This document shows positions 25,712 to 31,453 of a stretch of DNA of 36,493 bases, in pieces. Each line of letters begins with the position of its first letter. Position 1 is the first letter of the stretch. The DNA comes from Pseudomonadota bacterium. Lineage in GTDB: Bacteria > Pseudomonadota > Gammaproteobacteria > Acidiferrobacterales > Acidiferrobacteraceae. Under the pieces are notes generated by a model that worked only from the letters and a program-made list of their open reading frames with translations, was not told the origin of the DNA and did no database searches. The DNA lies in the NCBI GenBank assembly GCA_021795255.1, contig JAJYPQ010000004.1, positions 1-36,493 of the forward strand. The letters run 5' to 3'. A program made the position numbers and the translations under genes.

Positions 25712-26269
25712 CTAGTCCTCAGTCCACCCGGTTGTGGTATAAACCATTTTCTTACTTTTATTTTTTACGTTTTTACAGTTCTTCTTCTTCTTCTTTTTCT
25801 TCTTACCGCCCCCGACTTTACAGACCCTCGTTTTGGCGCCCGGGGGAACCCCCGTCACAGTACGAACCACGGTGCGGGCGGCCCCTGAACCGGCGCATCC
25901 CGGCACAATCGAACTTACCGTGTAATAATAAACGCCGCGAGATTTGATATACGTTATCGTGACATTGGCGCGACAATCGGGCGGCCCAGCCCCGGGTGGT
26001 GCCGGCGGGACAGGGGGCGCGGGAACGGTCGTCGGGCTGGTAGTGAGCGGCCCTGTCACATAGTGTGTCTCTAACCAGTACACCCCATACTGATCGCCAC
26101 TCTCAGCGGTTACAAAGGCCTGAGCCCCGCCGTTTTGTAGGCTTTGCTGGGTATCTGCCGTGTTGTAAAGAAAGGCCATGCCGCTCATCAAAAGAAGGCC
26201 TACGAGGACCAGAAAAATCAAGGTCACCAGGATAAAGCCGCGTTGTTTCCCGAGGACTCTAGTAACCAT
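25712..26269 (-). CDS. mshP: MshP-like minor pilus protein with poly-lysine tail
   Basis: A 185-residue pilin-like protein. Leader RVLGKQRG is followed by the hydrophobic helix FILVTLIFLVLVGLLLMSG; like MshP/PilX proteins it lacks the usual Glu at position 5. I prefer the ATG at 26269, because the frame start at 26290 is a TTG. The middle has a Pro-rich stretch (PTTVPAPPVPPAPPGAG) and two Cys. The C-terminus is odd: GGG, then eight Lys in a row, then NCKNVKNKSKK. In DNA this is a TTC/TTT-rich run on the plus strand (25779-25805). Family MshP proteins do not normally carry such a tail. The tail may bind an anionic surface or extracellular DNA, or may be unstable low-complexity sequence. Confidence 0.65.
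   Translation of the reverse strand: MVTRVLGKQRGFILVTLIFLVLVGLLLMSGMAFLYNTADTQQSLQNGGAQAFVTAESGDQYGVYWLETHYVTGPLTTSPTTVPAPPVPPAPPGAGPPDCRANVTITYIKSRGVYYYTVSSIVPGCAGSGAARTVVRTVTGVPPGAKTRVCKVGGGKKKKKKKKNCKNVKNKSKKMVYTTTGWTED
25779..25805. repeat. TTC microsatellite-like run inside the mshP-like gene
   Basis: Five TTC units followed by TTT-TCT-TCT, read on the minus strand as AAG/AAA lysine codons. It is a simple-sequence tract in an otherwise GC-rich gene. Loss or gain of whole units would change the number of lysines; a single-base slip would shift the frame near the C-terminus. Confidence 0.7.
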
Positions 26270-26735
26270 AAGCAGATACCGCTCCCGCAATCGGCAATCT
26301 CCCTAAACCGTTGGCACCGGCGTACACGAAGCGATACAGCACGGTGCTGGGGAGGCCGCTCGGACTAAATGGGCAGCTCGATTGGAGCTGGCTTAGCGCA
26401 ATACTGCCATTACGGAGAAGCGCGCCGCCCTGATATTGATAAACCACGGTAGTCACGCGGGCCGCAGCCGGCTCGGTGGCCGTAAATTCGCTGTAGCAAC
26501 CTCCTGAGATCTTCTTACTTAGGGCAATCGAAAGCGCTGCGCGCGCATCCCACTGCATGCGCCACAGTGCGGGGCCTGTGGCCGAGATCGCATCGGCGCC
26601 CTGGGCATCAGCCTCGTAACCGTCGACCAAATGGACGATGAGGGGTGCTGCCATCGCCATAAGGATGGCGGTCACGAGGATCACCACGATCATTTCCATC
26701 AAGGTGAAGCCGCGGCTACTGAATGACATACGCAT
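26259..26735 (-). CDS. mshO: MshO-like minor pilin
   Basis: A 158-residue type IV pilin-like protein with leader MRMSFSSRG and FTLMEMIVVILVTAILMAM (Glu at mature position 5). After the helix comes DAISATGPALWRMQWDAR, in the place of the 'L.RI..D.R.A' segment of MshO. Two Cys lie in the C-terminal half (GGCYSEF, SSCPFSP). It is shorter than Vibrio MshO (about 250 residues), so the C-terminal domain is reduced. It overlaps mshD by 20 bases and mshP by 11. Confidence 0.68.
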   Translation of the reverse strand: MRMSFSSRGFTLMEMIVVILVTAILMAMAAPLIVHLVDGYEADAQGADAISATGPALWRMQWDARAALSIALSKKISGGCYSEFTATEPAAARVTTVVYQYQGGALLRNGSIALSQLQSSCPFSPSGLPSTVLYRFVYAGANGLGRLPIAGAVSAYGY

Positions 26736-27102
26736 AGTCCGTCAAGATGACAGGCTGGCAAGAACCGCTCGCGCAACTTACGGTCACCGTGGCCTGATAC
26801 TGCCCAGGCCCAGGCATGGTGGTCTTCTGTACCACAGTCGTCACGGTGTAAGGCGGTACGCTGAGGGTAAAGCTTGGACCGTTAGGCTTCGGCCGCTCGG
26901 CCAATACCGCCTCCATCGCGCCGTCTGCAAGCCAGGTCATAGGCGCAATCTGGTCGGCAACGGCGCTGCGCCGCGATACGTCGGCGTACATCGCCATAAA
27001 GCCCACGCCCAACACCGCGAGCAGGACGATCACGACCACAAGCTCGATCAGAGTAACGCCTTGCATAGGATGCCTGTCCCAGGGCGGACGATTCGTATTC
27101 AT
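26716..27102 (-). CDS. mshD: MshD-like minor pilin
   Basis: A 128-residue type IV pilin-like protein. Leader ending HPMQG is followed by VTLIELVVVIVLLAVLGVG (Glu at mature position 5). The next segment, MYADVSRRSAVADQIAPMTWLADGAMEAVLAER, resembles the MshD/PilV-type region (two parts: SRRSAVADQ and LADGAMEAVL). A CASGSC pair near the C-terminus may form a small loop. AGGGG lies eight bases before the ATG at 27102, and ATGA overlaps the mshC stop; a GTG two codons upstream is less likely. Confidence 0.7.
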   Translation of the reverse strand: MNTNRPPWDRHPMQGVTLIELVVVIVLLAVLGVGFMAMYADVSRRSAVADQIAPMTWLADGAMEAVLAERPKPNGPSFTLSVPPYTVTTVVQKTTMPGPGQYQATVTVSCASGSCQPVILTDYAYVIQ

Positions 27103-27668
27103 GGACACGGCCCCTGGGCTTGGCAGGCATAGAGGTAGCCCGTCGGGGTGATATATACGGTCACGGCCGGCCCGGCGCTTGCGATAGTAAAGGTCTTAAC
27201 GGCATTGGGGGGCAGGCCTTGCTGCTTAAACGCCACACCGTTCTCTGACTGAAAAGTCACGGTGGTAGCCGGCGTGAGAGTCACCCCGTTGGGGAGATTC
27301 ACGACGAAGGTCGCGGATCGCAAAGTCGGATTGGGGACAGGGCTGCCGTTTTGCGTCACCGAAAACGAGGTCCCGTTTACGGTCAAAGAGGTAGCGATAT
27401 CTTGGTTTTGGGCCAGAGTCTCGGCATAGCGCGCGGCGGCCAGGAACTTGTCCGCGGTGGTTTGGCCGGTAAAACCCGAGGTTCCTATAAACCGCGGGGC
27501 AAAGACTGCGGCGAGGACGCCGACAATGATCAAAACAACCACGATCTCGAGCAAGGTATAGCCCGAGACCGTAGCCTGAAAAATCCCCTTAAACGCCCGA
27601 CTGGGCCCTGCACTCTCAAGAGAACCGGCAGTTCCCTCAGAAGCCTCCCGCGCGTGATACTCGGACAT
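27099..27668 (-). CDS. mshC: MshC-like minor pilin
   Basis: A 189-residue pilin-like protein. The conserved segment SGYTLLEIVVVLIIVGVLAAVF has Gly before the cleavage point and Glu at +5, followed by APRFIG, typical of MshC/FimT-type pilins. The leader is about 36 residues, far longer than the usual 6-20. The ATG at 27668 has no purine-rich ribosome site (CCCCCCTTAAT precedes it), so the true start may be a non-ATG codon further in, or translation may depend on coupling to mshA. The C-terminal part is Thr/Val-rich beta sequence ending with two Cys (YACQAQGPC). Confidence 0.7.
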   Translation of the reverse strand: MSEYHAREASEGTAGSLESAGPSRAFKGIFQATVSGYTLLEIVVVLIIVGVLAAVFAPRFIGTSGFTGQTTADKFLAAARYAETLAQNQDIATSLTVNGTSFSVTQNGSPVPNPTLRSATFVVNLPNGVTLTPATTVTFQSENGVAFKQQGLPPNAVKTFTIASAGPAVTVYITPTGYLYACQAQGPCP

Positions 27669-27684
27669 ATTAAGGGGGGTATAG

Positions 27685-27705
27685 GTCCGCCTAAAGGCTA
27701 CGGAC
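27685..27705 (-). other. Hairpin between mshA and mshC
   Basis: GTCC-(GTA)-GCC-TTTA-GGC-GGAC folds into a seven-pair stem with a three-base bulge, inside the 47-base gap after the major pilin gene. No T-run follows. Such a structure could partly stop transcription or stabilise the mshA message, giving more major pilin than minor pilins. Confidence 0.4.
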
Positions 27706-27715
27706 TTCTACCGTC

Positions 27716-28192
27716 TTAGCAGCCAGTGACCGTAACGGCCACTAAGGGTTCCACACCCACACCTGTCGAGGGGGTATAACTTGCCTCACACGTCGCATTG
27801 GCTGTGCCGCCGACTGCCGTATAGTCAAAGGTCGCCGGCGGGCCCGCCGTAAAGGTAAACGGAAAGTTGCTGCTCGGCTTGGATGTGGCATCTTGCAAGG
27901 ACAGCAAGATGCCTGTGGCTGTACCATCCGGATAACCGTAAGCCGTCGTGATCGCGGTGCCGCCTGGCAAGTTCACCGAACCGGTCTTGCCCACCTGACC
28001 TTGCACCTCCGCCAAGGCATGGACCATGTCGGCCGCCTCCATCACCGAACCACTCATGCCGTTCACGACCGAGACCCGGGCGTCCGTGCTCAAGCCCATG
28101 AACTTCGGCAGCGCCACGGCCGCCAAGATCCCGAGGATGATGATCACGACCACGAGTTCAATTAGGGTAAAGCCTGCCTCTTGTTTTCTCAT
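27716..28192 (-). CDS. mshA: Major MSHA-type pilin MshA
   Basis: A 158-residue type IVa pilin with the short leader MRKQEAG and mature start FTLIELVVVIIILGILAAV (Glu at position 5), then ALPKFMGLSTDARV, the standard MshA continuation. The mature part has a central variable region and two Cys (ATCEASY and VTVTGC at the end) that should form the C-terminal disulfide loop. GAGGGG lies eight bases before the ATG. First gene of the cluster, with a sigma-54 promoter about 100 bases upstream and a hairpin after the stop, all consistent with the most abundant subunit. Confidence 0.88.
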   Translation of the reverse strand: MRKQEAGFTLIELVVVIIILGILAAVALPKFMGLSTDARVSVVNGMSGSVMEAADMVHALAEVQGQVGKTGSVNLPGGTAITTAYGYPDGTATGILLSLQDATSKPSSNFPFTFTAGPPATFDYTAVGGTANATCEASYTPSTGVGVEPLVAVTVTGC

Positions 28193-28298
28193 AAACGAAA
28201 CCCCTCATCAATAAATGGAAACTGCAGATCCTTTCAGAACGTTTGCCGACGTGGCCCGAACCGTACTCGTCCGTCCCCTGACCAGCCTGCCTGAGTTC

Positions 28299-28316
28299 TT
28301 GCATAAACCGTGCCTA
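28299..28316 (-). promoter_or_regulatory. Sigma-54 promoter of mshA
   Basis: On the minus strand the sequence TAGGCACGGTTTATGCAA matches the sigma-54 consensus TGGCACG-N4-TTGCA. The invariant GG and GC lie exactly 12 bases apart (GG at 28313-28314, GC at 28301-28302). Two minor deviations are A for T at the first base and A for T before TGC. Transcription would start near 28290, giving a leader of about 98 bases before mshA. Type IV pilin genes are often sigma-54 dependent. Confidence 0.75.
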
Positions 28317-28391
28317 CCGGATTTAAGCGCGGGTGTGAGCGGATATTTGGAGGCTGCTGAATAGACCTACTCATAGTATAGGATAGGGAGC

Positions 28392-28423
28392 ATGAGGACA
28401 AAGTCCAGCCCGGTGGCCCTCAT
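28392..28423. promoter_or_regulatory. Candidate activator site upstream of the mshA promoter
   Basis: ATGAGG (28392-28397) and CCTCAT (28418-28423) are exact inverted copies, with a nested GGAC-AAA-GTCC between them. The element lies about 100-130 bases upstream of the predicted mshA start, the usual distance for binding of NtrC-type activators. No activator consensus is known for this site. Confidence 0.35.
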
Positions 28424-28518
28424 TCCGCAGTGCTTTCAATGGCAGCCGGATCGGGTAAACTAGACCCCATAAGGATGTAACCGCTTCTTTTACAATGATT
28501 TTCGCGTCGTGAGGGCTT

Positions 28519-29001
28519 ATGTTAGACCAGGGACCACCTGTTCACGTGGTGCTTTTTGAACCCGAGATTCCTCCTAATACCGGCAACGTCATAAGACTCT
28601 GCGCGAACACTGGTGCGGCCCTTCATCTCATTGAACCGCTCGGGTTCGCGCTCGAAGACCGGCTTTTACGCCGCGCTGGGCTCGATTACCACGAATGGGT
28701 GACGCTGAGCGTCCATCCGACCTTCGCGGCCTTTGTCAGTGCCGTACGCCCGGAGCGGATTCTGGCCTTCTCAACGCGCGGCACACGACTCTATTCGGAT
28801 GTCCAATATCAGAGGGGGGACGCCTTGGTTTTTGGTCCCGAGACCCGCGGCCTGCCGGCGGAACTCTTACTGGCCCAACCCCCCGAACATAGACTGAGGC
28901 TACCCATGCGCCCGGAGAACCGGAGCCTCAATCTCTCCAATGCCGTGGCGGTGGCCGTCTACGAGGCTTGGCGACAACAGGGCTTCGCGGGCGGCGGTTG
29001 A
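28519..29001 (+). CDS. trmL: tRNA (cytidine/uridine-34 2'-O)-methyltransferase TrmL
   Basis: A 160-residue SPOUT methyltransferase. TrmL 2'-O-methylates the wobble base of tRNA-Leu. Conserved blocks: HVVLFEPEIPPNTGNVIRLC with ANTGAALHLIEPLGF near the N-terminus (motif 1 NTGNVIRLCANTG), LVFGPETRGLP (motif 2) and LRLPMRPENRSLNLSNAVAV (motif 3, SAM-binding knot; key part RSLNLSNAV). Length matches E. coli TrmL (157). GAGGG precedes the ATG, and a TACAAT at 28491-28496 could be its -10. It is divergent from mshA. Confidence 0.92.
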   Translation: MLDQGPPVHVVLFEPEIPPNTGNVIRLCANTGAALHLIEPLGFALEDRLLRRAGLDYHEWVTLSVHPTFAAFVSAVRPERILAFSTRGTRLYSDVQYQRGDALVFGPETRGLPAELLLAQPPEHRLRLPMRPENRSLNLSNAVAVAVYEAWRQQGFAGGG

Positions 29002-29443
29002 GTCGTGGGGCGGGCCCGGACGCCTCCGATGCCCCGCGGACGCCAAAACTCCCTCTCCTCTGATCCGAGAGAATAGGTGGTTCGAACGGCTCTCCCAAGC
29101 TCCGGCTTCGCCCCACGATGCCAGCGCCTAAACAGTGGCTCACAGCGACCGGTCGTGCGGCGCATCCCGCTCCGGGCAGCCCCTCAAATTCTCTTAGCCG
29201 CTCGAAGCCAAGACCGTGGCCCTCGCCCCCAAACACCTCTTACGGTACCGGACTCGGATCACAACCCCTGCCTCTTAACGAAGAACGCCGTTCTTTGTCC
29301 GGCTATCCGTTTTTTGTGATTATTGTGGGTGAGTCGTTACCTGGCATCAACACAGGCACTGGAAACCGCGTTACGTGATTAAATTTGGTGTCTTGTGCGT
29401 GTATAGTAAAACCGTGTTCCCTGATGTAGTTGGGGTTGATCGC
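29002..29443. other. Intergenic region without a recognised gene
   Basis: About 440 bases between trmL and the small gene before fic. Short open frames exist on both strands but show no protein features. A TATAGT at 29402-29407 could be the -10 of the following gene. I see no clear terminator after trmL. Confidence 0.35.
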
Positions 29444-29695
29444 ATGCCACTCAGCCACATTCCCTCGGTTGGAGTAGGGCCATTCATTGCCAATCTGGCG
29501 AAACGCCACGGCGTTACCTTTGCGAAAACAGGAAGTGATGCGGTGGCCGGCGTGATTACTCGCTTGGCGGACGATGAGGTCATTACCGATGAGACGGAAG
29601 ACCTGATTGTTGCCTTGCGGCGCGCCCATGTCATTGATGGACCAACGATGATTTCACTCCTTGGGCACTACCTTGATGAAAAGCGCCAAGTTTGA
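29444..29695 (+). CDS. Small protein preceding fic, possible antitoxin
   Basis: An 83-residue protein (MPLSHIPSVGVGPFIANL up to YLDEKRQV) that is mostly helical and acidic in its centre (RLADDEVITDETEDLIVALRR). I place the start at the ATG at 29444, with GGGG upstream; the frame is open to a GTG at 29375. Its end overlaps the fic start by 20 bases, an arrangement typical of toxin-antitoxin pairs, so it may have been the partner of the Fic protein. It does not show the (S/T)xxxE(G/N) inhibitory helix motif of known Fic antitoxins, so the role is inference. Confidence 0.5.
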   Translation: MPLSHIPSVGVGPFIANLAKRHGVTFAKTGSDAVAGVITRLADDEVITDETEDLIVALRRAHVIDGPTMISLLGHYLDEKRQV

Positions 29696-30045
29696 TCCAT
29701 TCGGAGACTTCGATACGGCGGGATTCTGCGCAATGTCCGAGCGGACAAGGATCACGCCGTCATCAAGCAGTTTGAACATATCCTGTTTCGAGCAAATTTT
29801 GATGCAACACTTGCGCATCTTGCCACCCGCCAGTATCTGACCTATCAAGACTTCCTTTCCGTCCACCGGATATTGTTCTCGGATTATTACCCTTGGGCGG
29901 GGCAAGACCGCGCATCGACCATGCCAAATAACGCAGTCAAGAAAGGAGACGTTCTCTTCTCGCACCCTCAATCGGCCCAGCTAGCGGTTGAGCAGGGGCT
30001 CCGTCTTGGCCAGGAAATAGCTACGATGAACACGAAGCCCGGCGA
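29676..30045 (+). pseudogene. Frameshifted and truncated fic gene
   Basis: From the ATG at 29676 the product begins MKSAKFDPFGDFDTAGF, the standard opening of short Fic AMP-transferases. At about 29724-29727 the frame must change to continue as LRNVRADKDHAVIKQFEHIL, RQYLTYQDFLSVHRILF, SDYYPWAGQDRA and NTKPGE. This implies loss of one base in GGATTCTG; in the original frame a TGA ends the protein after about 55 residues. The gene then stops resembling Fic at about 30045, before the catalytic HPFxxGNGR motif, where it meets a tnpB remnant on the other strand. It cannot make an active AMP-transferase. Confidence 0.8.
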
Positions 30046-30430
30046 GGGGTTGGAAGCGGAACATCTCGGACGTGAGCCACACGGACTGTTTTCCGTGCCT
30101 CTTGTGCAGGGTCGGGCGTCACTTCCCCCAGTTTCGAGAAATAACGGCTGGTGGCCTGTTTCCACCGTACCGCGCCATTGCGCAACACCACGCTTGGCAC
30201 CCCCGCTAGCCACGGCGTGAATTCGGTCTTGAAGTAGCTGTACTGCTGATCGATGGGCACATGGTGCCCGGTGTGCTGCAGAGAGATGCGTGCAAACCGG
30301 CGGAAATAGCGGTCCTCCCGCACCGTGGCGTTGTAGATAAACCGCTGACACCCGATCCACCGTGCCAGCGTTTTGGCCTAGTCAGGAGTTGGATAACAGC
30401 GAAACCGGCCTTCGGCAAGTGAAAGAAGAG
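30039..30430 (-). pseudogene. Remnant of an IS605-type tnpB-like transposase gene
   Basis: On the minus strand three frames join into the N-terminal part of a TnpB-like protein: RFRCYPTPD, a TAG stop (30378-30380, where a Gln codon is expected), AKTLARWIGCQRFIYNATV, FKTEFTPWLAGVPSVVLRN, GAVRWKQATSRYFSKLG, then a frame change near 30135 and RPTLHKRHGKQSVWLTSEMF. The catalytic RuvC-like part is absent: the match ends at the junction with fic near 30040. One nonsense change, one frameshift and a missing C-terminus mean it is dead. No accompanying tnpA, and no end structures could be defined. Confidence 0.7.
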
Positions 30431-30609
30431 AACGGTTCAGCCAAACCCTCCGCTTGACCCCCTCCTGGCCGCGGCCTAGGAAGGGGAATGCGCGGAGATA
30501 AGTTCAATCGTGGAAAACGGATAGCTCTTTTTCGGGATGGCCCTAGCCATGGGATGGAAAGGGGGCCGCGGCAACCCCATATAGGAGCCCAAGACGGTGA
30601 GGAGGCCTT

Positions 30610-31041
30610 ATGCCAGCAAAACAACTTGTATGCCCCCAGTGCGGACAAAAAAACCGGGTCCCTACGGAAAGACTCGCCCACAACCCCCAGTGCGGATCGT
30701 GCCACGAGCCACTCTTGCCGGGCGCACCCATCACTGTCGACGATCAGGGCTTTACGCGGCACATCAACGGGAACGAGCTCCCCATCCTGGTTGATTTTTG
30801 GGCCCCGTGGTGCGGCCCGTGCCAGATGATGGCGCCAGCATTCGCCCAAGTGGCGGCCGACCTTAAGTGGCAAGCCCAGTTTCTAAAGGTCAACACCGAA
30901 GAACAACAAGCCCTCGCGAGCCGCTATGGCATCCGCAGCATCCCGACGCTCGCCGTCTTTAAAAATGGCCGCGAAGTGGCGCGCATGGCGGGGGCGATGG
31001 ACGCACAGCGACTCAAGAGCTGGATCGCGCCCTACCTTTAG
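30610..31041 (+). CDS. trxC: Thioredoxin 2 (zinc-binding thioredoxin TrxC)
   Basis: A 143-residue thioredoxin with the TrxC-type N-terminal zinc finger (Cys8, Cys11, Cys28, Cys31 in two CxxC pairs), then a standard thioredoxin fold with active site FWAPWCGPCQ (Cys68, Cys71) and the cis-Pro in RSIPTLAVF. TrxC proteins reduce cytoplasmic disulfides and are often induced by oxidative stress. GAGGAGG precedes the ATG by four bases. Length is close to E. coli TrxC (139). Confidence 0.93.
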   Translation: MPAKQLVCPQCGQKNRVPTERLAHNPQCGSCHEPLLPGAPITVDDQGFTRHINGNELPILVDFWAPWCGPCQMMAPAFAQVAADLKWQAQFLKVNTEEQQALASRYGIRSIPTLAVFKNGREVARMAGAMDAQRLKSWIAPYL

Positions 31042-31202
31042 CGAGAGGAGCGGGAATGCGAATGCTGGGTCCGGGGGGGCTTGGTGCGCTTATAGGCGTG
31101 GGAATGAGGTCTATCATTTTGCCGTGCGAGCGCCGTCGGCATGCTCGCGAAAGCCGAGCTGGTCGCCGCCAAAAACCCCAAAATCACGAAAATGGTACGC
31201 AT
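31038..31202 (-). CDS. Tiny secreted basic protein
   Basis: A 54-residue protein of unknown function. A signal peptide (MRTIFVILGFLAATSSAFA) leads a 35-residue mature chain very rich in Arg, His, Lys, Ser and Pro (NDRPHSHAYKRTKPPRTQH). The start at 31202 has an excellent ribosome site, AAGGAG six bases before the ATG, which is the main reason to believe in this small gene. It is convergent with trxC and overlaps its last four bases. The high His content could suit metal or acid buffering in the periplasm, but that is speculation. Confidence 0.6.
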   Translation of the reverse strand: MRTIFVILGFLAATSSAFASMPTALARQNDRPHSHAYKRTKPPRTQHSHSRSSR

Positions 31203-31453
31203 AGAATCTCCTTCAAACCTTGACCTGGTCTTGAGTATAGCGGGGATCAAAAGAAAGCGCGTCATAGCTGCTCTCAGGCCGCCTGAACGCTCAAGACACT
31301 TAGGCATCGTGACCATTTGGATTCCTCACAAGTCCCATCCTCAAAGCCTCTCCTGCGCCGATAAGGGACGGGCTAAGCCGGGTGCTTCAGAGCGCCCAAC
31401 TCCCTTGCGACCCCCTCCCACAACCGCACCTACGAAGTGCCGGCAAACCCCTA

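Noticed and set aside
29070..29110. T-arm-like GGTTCGAAC as a possible tRNA 3' end or attachment site
   Set aside because: The flanking five-base stems do not pair and there is no matching tRNA body or CCA.
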